This document shows positions 1 to 9,056 of a DNA stretch of 64,000 bases, piece by piece (positions within the stretch are counted from its first letter, which is position 1; each line of letters opens with the position of its first letter). Source of the DNA: Pedosphaera parvula Ellin514 (lineage in GTDB: Bacteria > Verrucomicrobiota > Verrucomicrobiia > Limisphaerales > Pedosphaeraceae); the NCBI RefSeq assembly GCF_000172555.1, contig NZ_ABOX02000009.1, positions 124,001 through 188,000 of the forward strand, in the 5' to 3' direction. The notes beneath the pieces were generated by a model, which saw only the letters and a program-made list of their open reading frames with translations, made no database searches and was not told where the DNA came from. The position numbers and the translations under genes are program-made.

Positions 1-815
1 CTCATGGCGGTTCCGGGAAGCAGGCCCGTGCGGTGATCGATGGTCTGGAAGCCGATGTGGTTACGCTTGCACTGGCTTATGACATCGATGTAATTGCTGA
101 GAAGGCCCAGTTGCTGCCAAAAGATTGGCAGCAAAAATTTCCAAATAACAGCTCGCCTTATACCTCCACGATCGTGTTTCTGGTGCGCAAGGGCAATCCC
201 AAGGGCATCAAGGATTGGGAGGATCTTATCCGCCCGGGCGTTTCTGTGATCACACCGAATCCCAAAACTTCCGGGGGAGCGCGCTGGAATTACCTTGCCG
301 CTTATGGATACCAACTGAAACGTTCTAATGGCGATGAATCCAAAGCGAAGGAGTTTGTGAAGAACCTCTTCAAAAATGTTCCCGTGTTGGATACCGGTGC
401 GCGTGGGGCAACAACCACTTTCGTTCAACGGGGCATTGGCGATGTGCTGATTGCCTGGGAAAATGAGGCGATTCTCGCGGCCAAGGAATTGGGCAAGGGC
501 GAAGTGGAAATTGTCGTTCCTTCCGTGAGCATTCTTGCTGAACCTCCGGTGGCCGTGGTGGATAAGGTGGCAAAGCGCCACGGAACCGAAGCGGTTGCCA
601 AGGCTTATCTGGAACACTTGTACAGCGAACAAGGCCAGGAAATCGCCGCGAAAAATTTTTATCGCCCCCGGTTGGAGTCAGTTGCGAAGAAGTACGCGAA
701 CCAGTTTCCACAATTGAAACTATTCACCATCGATGAGCTGTTCGGTGGCTGGCAAAAGGCTCAAAAGGCTCATTTTGCTGATGGCGGAACCTTCGATCAA
801 ATCTATCAGAAATAA
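1..815 (+). CDS. sbp: sulfate ABC transporter substrate-binding protein, 3' part
   Basis: Periplasmic sulfate-binding component of an ABC importer (Sbp/CysP family). The frame is open at the left edge (codons run from position 3), so start and signal peptide lie outside; about 270 residues are visible of the roughly 330-345 usual. The first visible residues, [14 protein letters not shown], are followed by [13 protein letters not shown], a family signature that includes sulfate-contacting Gly/Ser backbone positions. Further family marks are [17 protein letters not shown] and the [16 protein letters not shown] stretch. No permease or ATPase gene follows on this side; a hairpin terminator comes directly after the stop, so this is either the last gene of a cys operon or a lone binding-protein gene. 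Thiosulfate specificity cannot be excluded. Confidence 0.93.
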   Translation, partial: HGGSGKQARAVIDGLEADVVTLALAYDIDVIAEKAQLLPKDWQQKFPNNSSPYTSTIVFLVRKGNPKGIKDWEDLIRPGVSVITPNPKTSGGARWNYLAAYGYQLKRSNGDESKAKEFVKNLFKNVPVLDTGARGATTTFVQRGIGDVLIAWENEAILAAKELGKGEVEIVVPSVSILAEPPVAVVDKVAKRHGTEAVAKAYLEHLYSEQGQEIAAKNFYRPRLESVAKKYANQFPQLKLFTIDELFGGWQKAQKAHFADGGTFDQIYQK

Positions 816-838
816 ACCCTCGAGGTGGTTCTTTCAGC

Positions 839-876
839 GGCGGCAACCTGCTTATGTATCAGGTGCCGCCATTTTT
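839..876 (+). terminator. rho-independent terminator after sulfate-binding protein gene
   Basis: An inverted repeat with arms GGCGGC-A-ACCTG and CAGGTGCCGCC (one bulged A, 9-nt loop) is followed by five T's. It sits 24 bp after the stop of the sulfate-binding gene and just before the end of the convergent lipoprotein gene, so it ends rightward transcription between the two. Confidence 0.8.
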
Positions 877-887
877 CTGGCTTCCTC

Positions 888-1433
888 TTATTTTGCTTTT
901 TCCTGTTGTGACCGTGAACTGGCCACAACCGAATTCTCTTTTTCCTCCTTTGCCGCCCAACCTACGACCTGTCCATTGGGCAGCTTCACCAGTGTTGAAT
1001 CCGCTGCCGGGGCTGTTTGCGGCTGATTGGAACCGTCGAGGTAAACACAAGTGGTTTCTCCTTCTTGTATGAGGACTGGCACGGTCACCCGGCCGGAATG
1101 GGCAGAGCGGGCTGATACCTGATAGCTGCCGGGGACCAGGGCGACGCACACAGGATTGTCGTCAAATCTATCAATGCAATTCTTGATATTCTGAACCGTT
1201 CTGCCATCCGAGGAGAGGAGTTTGTAATTGCTATGTCGGTCAAACCGCGAATCCTGCAGCCTAAATGGTTCCCAGGCGGAATAAACCAGTAGGTATCCTT
1301 CCTTCGAAGCTTTCGATGCCACATGCGGAGCGGGGCCAACTGGTGCCAGGCTGGCAACGGGTGCGGCGTGGAAGGCACAGGCAGGCAATAAGGTTAATGA
1401 ACTTAACCAAAGCCAACGGTTCAGATATTTCAT
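888..1433 (-). CDS. outer-envelope lipoprotein, paralogue of the gene at 10408-10884
   Basis: Function unknown; 181 residues. A short charged N-terminus, a hydrophobic stretch and the lipobox LPAC with Cys19 predict a lipoprotein. The body has a beta-rich look: GYLLVYSAW, then a V.LVPGSYQVSARS segment, GRVTVPVLIQEGET, and a C-terminal LPNGQVVGW. The same succession (GYLRVYST, IPAGHYLLRAES, GRATFPIEVKQGK, LQDGRMIGW) occurs in the lipoprotein at the far end of the RND operon, so the two are paralogues. The PEGA-like pattern of a G-Y-L/V-P-G-Y turn is only suggestive. It reads away from the two-component operon and could share regulation with it. The Lys/Glu-rich tail (EEKEN...SQQEKAK) is absent from the paralogue. 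Confidence 0.8.
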   Translation of the reverse strand: MKYLNRWLWLSSLTLLPACAFHAAPVASLAPVGPAPHVASKASKEGYLLVYSAWEPFRLQDSRFDRHSNYKLLSSDGRTVQNIKNCIDRFDDNPVCVALVPGSYQVSARSAHSGRVTVPVLIQEGETTCVYLDGSNQPQTAPAADSTLVKLPNGQVVGWAAKEEKENSVVASSRSQQEKAK

Positions 1434-1775
1434 AACAAGATTTATAATTTGATTTCTATGCTCGGCATCTCAGTTCCTGCTCCATTTGAATGCCACCGCA
1501 TTAACTGGTCCTGAAAATCTGATTAAAATCCTTTCAGAATCGCTTTATCTGAACGGGCTCGCATACGGAATAGGAGAATGAATCATTTTAATTCCGCGGA
1601 GGGGAGTTGATTCCTGTCAGGCATTGGGGCAATCCAAATACTTCCAAATTGGCCCGAAAATGAATGGGAGTTAGATTTAAAAGTCGAATAATTTGCTTTC
1701 TGAATGAATTTTAATCAGAACTTCAGGGCTGTTTAATGAGTTGATAGTCAACTTCAACAAGCAAAAGAAATAATT
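1434..1775. other. 342-bp divergent intergenic region
   Basis: Lies between the divergently read lipoprotein gene and the response-regulator gene and so must hold both promoters. It is AT-rich towards the right end. I see no ORF and no RNA gene. The only symmetric site noted is the GTTGATAGTCAAC palindrome at 1740-1752, listed separately. Confidence 0.5.
1740..1752. promoter_or_regulatory. small palindrome upstream of the response-regulator gene
   Basis: GTTGA-TAG-TCAAC is a perfect 5-bp-arm palindrome ending 23 bp before the ATG of the OmpR-type regulator. Autoregulation is common for such systems, so it may be an operator, but OmpR-family sites are normally direct repeats; this is a weak inference. 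Confidence 0.25.
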
Positions 1776-2456
1776 ATGCGTCTCCTCCTGGTCGAAGATG
1801 AGAAAAAAGTCGCCGAGTTTGTAGCCCGCGGATTGCGGGCGGAGCGGTTTGCGGTGGATGTTTGCAACGATGGGCTGAGCGGATACGAAATGGCATCCAC
1901 ATACAATTATGACCTCATGATTTTGGATTTGATGCTGCCCACGTTGAGCGGCACCGAAATCTTGAAACGTCTTCGCAAACAAAGCTCCCAAGTCCCGGTA
2001 TTAGTCCTGACGGCCCGCGACGGCATGGCGGAAAAGATCGAGAACTTTGAGGCCGGTGCGGACGACTACCTTACCAAGCCGTTTGCCTTTGCCGAACTGC
2101 TGGTCAGGGTAAAGGCCTTGCTGCGGCGCGGCACCGCCAACCGTTCGAGCGTTCTCCATGTGGGAGACCTGGAAATTGACCGTTTGACTCAGCAGGTGCG
2201 TCGAGGCGGGAAGAAGATTGATCTGACTTCCAAGGAATACGGACTTTTGGAATACCTGGCTGCCAATGCCGGTCGGGTGTTATCCCGAACCATGATCGTC
2301 GAGCATGTCTGGGACGAAAGCTTTGAAGGACTCACCAATATTGTTGATGTCTACGTGCGTCACCTCCGCAGCAAGGTCGATTCAGGCTATCCATGCAAAC
2401 TCATCCGCACGGTCAGAGGGGTGGGTTATTCGGTCAGTGATGAACGAGAGACATGA
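1776..2456 (+). CDS. OmpR/CusR-type response regulator
   Basis: DNA-binding response regulator of 226 residues, the normal length. The receiver domain spans about residues 1-115 with acidic pair E7-D8, phospho-acceptor D51 (LMILDLMLP), the switch Thr in VLVLTARD and the conserved Lys in DDYLTKPF. A winged-helix domain follows (about 128-222) with DLTSKEYGLLEYLAANAGRV and a terminal RTVRGVGYSV. Its stop overlaps the kinase start by 4 bp (ATGA), so the two are translationally coupled. The kinase and the RND efflux genes follow directly, so the regulator probably controls the pump operon. By arrangement it resembles CusRS/CopRS systems, but the ligand is not shown by the sequence. Confidence 0.95.
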   Translation: MRLLLVEDEKKVAEFVARGLRAERFAVDVCNDGLSGYEMASTYNYDLMILDLMLPTLSGTEILKRLRKQSSQVPVLVLTARDGMAEKIENFEAGADDYLTKPFAFAELLVRVKALLRRGTANRSSVLHVGDLEIDRLTQQVRRGGKKIDLTSKEYGLLEYLAANAGRVLSRTMIVEHVWDESFEGLTNIVDVYVRHLRSKVDSGYPCKLIRTVRGVGYSVSDERET

Positions 2457-3895
2457 ACACACAATCCATTAGATTCCGTCTGGTGGTCTGGTACGCCGGT
2501 CTTTTGATCGGGGTGTTTGTTCTGCTGGGCTATTTTATGTTCACTGGTGTCAGAGTTTACCTGGAGCGAAGCCTGGGTGACGCTCAGGTCAGGCGCGCCC
2601 AGCAGATCGCTGTGAGCCTGCTGGCCAATGTGGAAAAGACTGGAGAAACCCCGGTGATCAATGAAATCAATTCCGTATTTGCTCCTGAGCTAAGCGATCG
2701 GTTCATTCGTATCATGCGCAGTGATTCTTCAGTCATGTATGCTTCCCGGAATCCCAAGGACTTGAGTTTTGATGCGAGTCATGTGCCTGTTTACACCGGG
2801 GCGGCCAAAGCAGGAACATGGAGGAAGGAACCAGTTCCCGATGGCAAGGAATTGCTGATTGCGGCGGTCCCTTACCGAACACCTGATGGAAAGAAATTTG
2901 TAGTGGAGGTCGGTGCGCTGTTTGATCCCGTGCAGGCGGTTTTGAATCGTTTGGTGATCCTTGTGGCTTTCGCACTTACCGCCATGGTGATTGTAGCCAT
3001 CACTGGCGGATACTGGCTGGTACGAAAGGCGCTGGCACCCGTTGATCAAATCTCCAAAAGCGCAGAACAAATCACCTTGCATAATCTTCGGGAACGACTG
3101 CCCGTGGCGAAAACTGGAGACGAACTGGAGCGCTTGTCCATCTCACTCAATAATATGATCGTCCGTCTGGAGGATGCATTTCAACAGAATCGGCGTTTTA
3201 TCGCCGATGCCTCCCACGAATTGCGCACGCCGCTTACCATCATGCGCGGGGAGTTGGAAGCCATTGTCATACAAAATCAAATTGCGCCGGAGGTTCAGAC
3301 GAAGGCGGTGAGCATTCTTGAGGAAGTGGAACGTTTGACGCGAATCGTAGAAGGATTATTTGCCATATCCCGGCTCGACGCCGGTGAAGCTCAAAAGGAA
3401 ATGGTGCGATTTGATCTCGCCAAACTTGCCACCAATACAGCCGAGCAGATGTGCCTGCTGGCCGAGGACAAGGGAATCGTTGTCCGATGTGACAATGCGC
3501 AGGAGGTGATGGTTGAAGGAGATCGCGCACGCATGAAACAGGTGGTGGTCAACCTGTTGGACAATGCCATCAAATACACGCCTTCAGGTGGGAAGGTCAC
3601 GCTTTCAGTAAGTGCGCAGAGTGGGAGGGCATCGCTTGAAGTGGAGGACACTGGGATCGGGATACCAGCCGAGGCAAAGCCGCGCATTTTCGAACGATTC
3701 TTTCGCGTGGACAAGGCAAGGTCCCGCGATCTCGGCGGAGCAGGATTGGGACTTTCAATCGTAAAATCAATCTGTGCCGCTCATGGTGGCAAAGTGGACT
3801 TTTACAGCACCGAAGGAAAGGGAAGTCGTTTCGTCGTGGAACTGCCCCTGTCCCGGTCAAACAATGAGATGGGGGAGAAGACGAATGGACTCTGA
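2453..3895 (+). CDS. HAMP-domain sensor histidine kinase
   Basis: Membrane-bound kinase partner of the preceding regulator, 480 residues. TM1 lies at about 10-32 (LVVWYAGLLIGVFVLLGYF); a periplasmic loop of about 130 residues follows, then TM2 at about 163-185. A HAMP domain begins RKALAPVDQISKSAEQI. The HisKA H-box carries His255 (DASHELRTPLT). The HATPase domain has the N-box (NLLDNAIKYTPSGG), G1 (VEDTGIGIP), the F-box (IFERFF) and G2 (GAGLGLSIVK). This is the CusS/HAE-pump-associated architecture. The 3' end overlaps the adaptor gene by 11 bp. Confidence 0.95.
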   Translation: MNTQSIRFRLVVWYAGLLIGVFVLLGYFMFTGVRVYLERSLGDAQVRRAQQIAVSLLANVEKTGETPVINEINSVFAPELSDRFIRIMRSDSSVMYASRNPKDLSFDASHVPVYTGAAKAGTWRKEPVPDGKELLIAAVPYRTPDGKKFVVEVGALFDPVQAVLNRLVILVAFALTAMVIVAITGGYWLVRKALAPVDQISKSAEQITLHNLRERLPVAKTGDELERLSISLNNMIVRLEDAFQQNRRFIADASHELRTPLTIMRGELEAIVIQNQIAPEVQTKAVSILEEVERLTRIVEGLFAISRLDAGEAQKEMVRFDLAKLATNTAEQMCLLAEDKGIVVRCDNAQEVMVEGDRARMKQVVVNLLDNAIKYTPSGGKVTLSVSAQSGRASLEVEDTGIGIPAEAKPRIFERFFRVDKARSRDLGGAGLGLSIVKSICAAHGGKVDFYSTEGKGSRFVVELPLSRSNNEMGEKTNGL

Positions 3896-5123
3896 AAATC
3901 AACAACCAGGCATGAAGCCGGCACCTGCCCGCAAGGATAATTTAATGAGCTTTTTAAATTGGAAAACACTCGTCCCTGCCGCGATCGTTGCGGCAGGTCT
4001 CGGATTCTGGAGTTCGTCGCGCGGGAATGCGCACGCAACACCTGCCCCTGACAGCGATATGGTGACTGTAGCTGTGGCCAGGGTGATTCGGCAGGACCTC
4101 GCAAAGAATCAGAATTTTGAAGCGGAGTTTCGTCCGTACCAGGAAATCGACCTCCATGCCAAGGTCGCCGGTTTCGTAAAGAGTATCAATGTGGACATCG
4201 GAGATCGAGTTAAGGAAGGTGACCTGCTGGCGACGCTGGAAATTCCTGAGTTGGTCGAGGATCTGGAAAAAGCAACGGCTCTCCTTCACCGCGACGAGGA
4301 GGAGATCAAACGTGCTGCCGCGGCACACAACGAAGCCCATGGGGTTTTCACCCGAATTTCCTCGGTCAACCAGACGAAACCAAATCTTATCGCCCAGCAG
4401 GATCTTGATGGGGCTCAGGCCAAGGATCAAACAACCGAAGCCGCGCTGGCAGCGGCCAGGCAGGAAGTTCAGGTTGCCCAGGCTGAAGTGAAAAAGCTGA
4501 AGGCCATCGCAGATTACTGCAAAATCACCGCGCCTTTTTCCGGTGTCATCACGAAACGATTTGCCGATGAAGGCGCGTTGGTGCAGGGCGGCGTAACACC
4601 GAGTGCTTCGGCCATGCCGCTGGTGCGCCTTTCACAAATCGATACACTGCGCCTGGTTTTTCCAGTCTCCGTTTCCTACGTGGCCCATGTGCAGTTGGGT
4701 GATTCCGTCGGAGTTCGGATTCCTGGCATGGACAAAAACATTACTGGAAAAATTTGCCGCTTTACCAGAAAGGTCGATACCGCCACCCGCACCATGGATG
4801 CGGAAGTGGATTTGCCAAATCCTGACCTTTCGCTGATTCCGGGAGTTTACGCCGCCGTGGATTTCAAACTGGACCGCAGGGAAAAGGTTCTGACCATCCC
4901 CACCGAAGCCATCTCACGTCAAAAAAGTAACACCGTGTTTGTGCTGAATCCGGCTGGTGAAATCGAAGAGCGGGCGGTGACGCTCGGCTTGGAAACCCCC
5001 AATCGCCTCGAGGTGGTTGAAGGGCTTCAAGAAAACGATCTGGTGATGCTCGGCAGCCGCTCACAAGTTAAGCCCGGCCAGAAAGTGCAACCCAAATTGA
5101 TGGAAATGGGTAGCCTGCAGTAA
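3885..5123 (+). CDS. RND efflux periplasmic adaptor (membrane fusion protein)
   Basis: AcrA/MexA-type adaptor linking the inner-membrane pump to the outer-membrane channel; 412 residues from the chosen ATG at 3885, which has GGGGGAGAAG just upstream. The frame is open further left, but that would lie inside the kinase gene. A later ATG at 3945 (preceded by AAGGA) is a real alternative and would start just before the anchor (NWKTLVPAAIVAAGLGFW). Order: N-terminal membrane anchor, barrel-sandwich/lipoyl half (IDLHAKVAGFVKSINVDIGDRVKEGD), an alpha-helical hairpin rich in Ala/Glu (about residues 120-200), second lipoyl half (CKITAPFSGVITKRFADEG), then beta-barrel and membrane-proximal domains. 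Confidence 0.93.
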   Translation: MDSENQQPGMKPAPARKDNLMSFLNWKTLVPAAIVAAGLGFWSSSRGNAHATPAPDSDMVTVAVARVIRQDLAKNQNFEAEFRPYQEIDLHAKVAGFVKSINVDIGDRVKEGDLLATLEIPELVEDLEKATALLHRDEEEIKRAAAAHNEAHGVFTRISSVNQTKPNLIAQQDLDGAQAKDQTTEAALAAARQEVQVAQAEVKKLKAIADYCKITAPFSGVITKRFADEGALVQGGVTPSASAMPLVRLSQIDTLRLVFPVSVSYVAHVQLGDSVGVRIPGMDKNITGKICRFTRKVDTATRTMDAEVDLPNPDLSLIPGVYAAVDFKLDRREKVLTIPTEAISRQKSNTVFVLNPAGEIEERAVTLGLETPNRLEVVEGLQENDLVMLGSRSQVKPGQKVQPKLMEMGSLQ

Positions 5124-5173
5124 AGGGCTGTCTCTGCGAATGCGTTTTTGCCTAAGTTGTTTGAATTATTCCT

Positions 5174-5866
5174 ATGACACCCGTTCTTTCACTGGATCAG
5201 TTTGAGTCGCTCCGCAGGCTGGAAACCTGCACCATTGCCAATGCCATCGACACTTTTGATCTCCGTTTGCGCAACGAGGGTTACGCTGACGCGAGCATTC
5301 GCTGTATGTTTCCCCGTCTCGCCCCAATGCTGGGCTATGCAGTGACGCTTAAGATCAAATGTTCCAGCCCACCCATCGCGGGAAATGCCTATCCCGACAG
5401 GACAGATTGGTGGAACCAAATTCTGAAATTCCCGACACCTCGCGTGGTGGTGATTCAGGATGTGGATGAGTTCCCGGGAAATGGAGCATTCCTGGGAGAG
5501 GTACATTCGAGCATTTTGCAGGCATTGGGCTGCATCGGCGCAATAACCAATGGAGCCGTTCGCGATCTTTCAGCGGTTGAGTCGAATCGGTTTCAATTTT
5601 TTGCCGGCAGCGTGGCGGTATCGCACGCGTACTCACATATCGTGGAAATTGGCGGTGAGGTGGAAATCGGCGGATTGAGAATCAAGCCCGGAGATCTGAT
5701 TCACGCTGACCGGCATGGAATTCTTTCCGTACCCGGCGAAATCGCCGGCCAGATTCCAGCAGTTGCCGCCAGGTTGTTGGAGCAGGAGAGAAAAGTAATC
5801 GCGCTCTGCCGCTCCGCAGATTTCTCGCTGGAAAAGTTGAGGGTTGTGGTCAAACAGAAGCCATAG
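5174..5866 (+). CDS. RraA-family protein (HMG/CHA-aldolase-like or RNase E-regulator-like)
   Basis: 230-residue member of the RraA/4-hydroxy-4-methyl-2-oxoglutarate aldolase family. Family marks are the early CTIANAIDTFDLR, the GAFLGEVHSSILQALGCIGAITNGAVRD core with the conserved Arg-Asp pair, and the late GDLIHADRHGILSVP segment. Known members are either class II (metal-dependent) pyruvate aldolases acting on C4/C5 hydroxy-keto acids or inhibitors of RNase E; the sequence alone does not decide. Oddly it lies inside an efflux operon, 50 bp after the adaptor and 28 bp before the permease, on the same strand, so it is probably co-transcribed. A substrate-level link between pump cargo and this enzyme is possible but unproven. 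Confidence 0.85.
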   Translation: MTPVLSLDQFESLRRLETCTIANAIDTFDLRLRNEGYADASIRCMFPRLAPMLGYAVTLKIKCSSPPIAGNAYPDRTDWWNQILKFPTPRVVVIQDVDEFPGNGAFLGEVHSSILQALGCIGAITNGAVRDLSAVESNRFQFFAGSVAVSHAYSHIVEIGGEVEIGGLRIKPGDLIHADRHGILSVPGEIAGQIPAVAARLLEQERKVIALCRSADFSLEKLRVVVKQKP

Positions 5867-5894
5867 GTTTTAATTTCATTTACCAGGAACTCTC

Positions 5895-8800
5895 ATGACT
5901 AAATTCGCGCTCCGCTATCCGTATCTCATTATCGTTATTTGCCTCATCACCTGTGTGGTAGGTGTAACAAGCCTTCTCCGGATGCCGGTGGACTTGTTTC
6001 CACCGATTAATATTCCGGTTGTGGTGGTGGCCACTTTCTTCTCTGGCATGCCGCCGGAGCAAATCGAGAATGACATCACCGGCCGCTTTGAACGTTTCTT
6101 TACGCTTGCGAGCGGTGTGGATCATATCGAATCCCGCTCTCTCCCGGGGGTGAGCCTGATCAAAGTTTATTTCCAACCCGGCAGTAATCCGGATACGGCC
6201 GTCAGCACCATCGGCAACCTGGCCTCTGCCAACCTGCGACGTCTGCCGCCTGGAACCCTGCCGCCGGTGGTGCTCAAGTTCGATGCCTCCAGTCTTCCGG
6301 TCTGCATGATCACGTTGAAAGGTGAAGGACTGAACGAAACAAGATTGCGCGACCTCGGCCAGTTTAATGTTCGTAATCAGGTGGCCAACGTTCCTGGTGC
6401 TTCGGTGCCTCAACCATTCGGTGGACGTTATCGCCAGATCATGGTGTATGTCGATCCGCTGAAACTGGAGGCGCATCAACTGAGCGTGATGGACGTGGTG
6501 CGCGCGGTGAACGATTCCAACCTGATTCTTCCAGCTGGCGATGTGCGTATTGGTCCATTCGATTACAATATTTATGCCAACAGCCAGTTGCGCGACATCG
6601 AAGACATCAATCATCTCCCGCTTAAAACCGTTGGGGGCGCTTCGGTAATGGTGGCGGATGTCGGCGAGGCGAAGGATGCTTCGCAGATACAGAACAATGT
6701 TGTGCGGGTGGATGGTCAGAAGTCGGTTTATCTGCCTGTGCTCAAACAAGGCGGCGATGCCAATACCATTGCCGTGGTCGATGGCATCAAGAATGCCGTT
6801 TCCCATTTATTGGATGTGCCGAAGGAATTGGTGACCAAAGTGGTCTTCGATCAGTCTGTCTTCGTAAAAACCGCCATCGAAAACCTGATTCATGAAGGCG
6901 CCATCGGGTTGCTTCTGACCGGCTTGATGATCTTGATATTTCTTGCCAGCACAAGGGCGACCATCGCTGTATTCCTCTCGATACCTCTATCCACTCTGGC
7001 GACCTTCATCGCACTCGGAATGGGTGGTGGAACAGTCAACTCCATGATTTTGGGCGGACTCGCGCTCGTATTCTCGCGCTTGATTGATAACTCCGTGGTG
7101 GTGCTGGAAAACATTTTTCGCCATCTGGAACTGGGCGAGACGCCTGAGGTTGCGGCGGAGAAGGGCGGACAGGAGGTGGCGCTGCCAGTGCTCGCGGCCA
7201 CGTTGACCACTGCCGTCGTATTTTTTCCGGTGACATTTCTCTATGGAGTGAGCCGATTTTTGTTTTCGGCACTGGCCTTGGCCGTTGTGTTCGCACTGTT
7301 TGCCTCCTATTTTGTCGCGCTCACCGTCGTGCCTTTGTTCTGTGCGAAGTTCATTAAAAGTGCTCATGGACACGGGGCGGACCATGGAAAGAAATCATTT
7401 AGCGACCGCTTTAACGGCTGGTTCAACACCCGGTTTGGAGCGATGCTCGACAAATATGGACTGCTGCTCGGTTGGTCGCTCAAGCGGCCTTGGGCCACGA
7501 TTTTGGTCATCACCGGCGTCTTCGTGCTCAGCCTTGGATTGTTCAAATTCGTTGGGATTTCGTATTTTCCACGCACGGACCCGGGGCAATTTGTCATTAA
7601 CCTCAAAGCGCCCACCGGAACACGAATTGAAAACACCGAGGATTTTATAAAAAAGGTGGAGGAGATTGTTCGCGAGGAGGTGGATAAGGATGACCTCGGA
7701 ATTGTCGTGGCAAACATCGGCATCACCCCGGACTTTTCCGCGATGTACACCAGCAATTCCGGTCAACACACGGCCTTCGTGCAGGTGAGCCTCAGGGAGA
7801 AGCACAAACGCGGCAGCTATGATTATATGGAACGAGTGCGGCGACGACTCCGAAACGACCTGCCGCAAATCAGTGCTTATATACAATCCGGCGGATTGCT
7901 CGATGCAGTCCTAAACCTCGGCTTGCCGGCGCCAATCGACATACAGGTAAGCGGTTCCAATCTGGAGGCGGCGCATCATACCGCGACGGAACTCGCTGCC
8001 AGAATCAGGGGACTAAAAGGGGTGAGCGACGTCTTGGTTCCACAGGATGTGGATTATCCAGCCATCCAGCTCGACATCGATCGCACCCGGGCCAGTCAGT
8101 TGGGATTGTCCTCGCGCGAAGTGGTCGGCAATGTGATTACGGCCTTGACGTCGGATGGAATGATTGCGCCGAGCTTTTGGGTCGACCCGAAGAGCGGCAA
8201 CGATTATTTGCTGACCGTTCAGTATCCGGAAAATCACATCAAGACCCTGGATGAATTGCAGGCCATCCCATTACGTTCCGCCGGCAAGACATTTCCTGCC
8301 CGCCTGGATGCTGTCACACATCTTAAACACATTCATTCTCCAACCGAGGTGGATCATTATCAGTTGCGCCGGGTGGTGGATATTTACGTGGCAACATCAG
8401 GCGAAGATCTCGGCTCGGTGGCGACTTCGGTCAACAAAGAGATCGGCGAGACATCGCTTCCTGAAAACGTCCGTATTAACGTGCGTGGCATGGTGCAGGG
8501 AATGAACGCCTCGTTCAAAAGCTTCAGTCTGGGGCTTATTTTGTCCGTGGTCCTGGTCTATCTGATTCTGGTCGCACAATTTAAGTCATTTCGCGATCCC
8601 TTCCTGATCTTGCTGGCTGTGCCGACTGGTCTTACCGGTGTTCTCATCACACTCGTTATCACTGGTACGACGTTGAATGTGATGTCATTGATGGGAGTGG
8701 TGATGATGGTGGGAATCGTGGTTTCCAACAGCATTCTGATCGTGGAGTTTACGCATCGTTTGCGGGAGGATGGAAAACCGTTGTTGGAAGCGATTACGGT

Positions 8801-9056
8801 CGCTTGCCGTGTGCGTTTGCGTCCCGTGCTGATGACCTCGCTGGCTACGCTCATTGGGTTAATCCCGATGGCCGCCAAGCTGGGCACTGGATCAGAAGCC
8901 TATGCGCCTCTGGCCCGGGCCATCATTGGTGGATTGGCGGTTTCCGTCGTGCTGACCATGTTCATCGTGCCGGCGGCCTATCTGCTCGTCTATGGCCGTC
9001 GCCAGACGAAGGCGGGTGAGGTCCTCCCAACTACTGCGAAGCAAGGTAACATATGA
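5895..9056 (+). CDS. RND multidrug efflux permease (HAE1/AcrB type)
   Basis: Inner-membrane proton-driven pump, 1053 residues, the normal length. TM1 follows a short N-terminus (FALRYPYLIIVICLITCVVGV) and the PVDLFPPINIPVVVV segment is typical. There are two large periplasmic loops and twelve expected TM helices; the second half begins LKRPWATILVITGVFVLSLGLF. In TM4 the usual Asp-Asp pair reads LIDNSVVVLEN, so the second Asp is Asn, and the AcrB Lys940 position reads Ser (VVSNSILIVEF). The RLRPVLMTSLATLIG segment with the conserved Arg and Thr is intact. AGGA lies 8 bp before the ATG. The stop overlaps the TolC-like gene by ATGA. Substrate unknown; the periplasmic docking form fits HAE1 better than metal pumps. 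Confidence 0.95.
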   Translation: MTKFALRYPYLIIVICLITCVVGVTSLLRMPVDLFPPINIPVVVVATFFSGMPPEQIENDITGRFERFFTLASGVDHIESRSLPGVSLIKVYFQPGSNPDTAVSTIGNLASANLRRLPPGTLPPVVLKFDASSLPVCMITLKGEGLNETRLRDLGQFNVRNQVANVPGASVPQPFGGRYRQIMVYVDPLKLEAHQLSVMDVVRAVNDSNLILPAGDVRIGPFDYNIYANSQLRDIEDINHLPLKTVGGASVMVADVGEAKDASQIQNNVVRVDGQKSVYLPVLKQGGDANTIAVVDGIKNAVSHLLDVPKELVTKVVFDQSVFVKTAIENLIHEGAIGLLLTGLMILIFLASTRATIAVFLSIPLSTLATFIALGMGGGTVNSMILGGLALVFSRLIDNSVVVLENIFRHLELGETPEVAAEKGGQEVALPVLAATLTTAVVFFPVTFLYGVSRFLFSALALAVVFALFASYFVALTVVPLFCAKFIKSAHGHGADHGKKSFSDRFNGWFNTRFGAMLDKYGLLLGWSLKRPWATILVITGVFVLSLGLFKFVGISYFPRTDPGQFVINLKAPTGTRIENTEDFIKKVEEIVREEVDKDDLGIVVANIGITPDFSAMYTSNSGQHTAFVQVSLREKHKRGSYDYMERVRRRLRNDLPQISAYIQSGGLLDAVLNLGLPAPIDIQVSGSNLEAAHHTATELAARIRGLKGVSDVLVPQDVDYPAIQLDIDRTRASQLGLSSREVVGNVITALTSDGMIAPSFWVDPKSGNDYLLTVQYPENHIKTLDELQAIPLRSAGKTFPARLDAVTHLKHIHSPTEVDHYQLRRVVDIYVATSGEDLGSVATSVNKEIGETSLPENVRINVRGMVQGMNASFKSFSLGLILSVVLVYLILVAQFKSFRDPFLILLAVPTGLTGVLITLVITGTTLNVMSLMGVVMMVGIVVSNSILIVEFTHRLREDGKPLLEAITVACRVRLRPVLMTSLATLIGLIPMAAKLGTGSEAYAPLARAIIGGLAVSVVLTMFIVPAAYLLVYGRRQTKAGEVLPTTAKQGNI

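Noticed and set aside
5880-6806. 308-codon antisense ORF opposite the RND permease
   Set aside because: Entirely within a clear permease gene; His/Arg-rich composition is typical of a shadow frame. The same holds for the long antisense frames at 9371-10192, 37646-38590 and 46185-47021.
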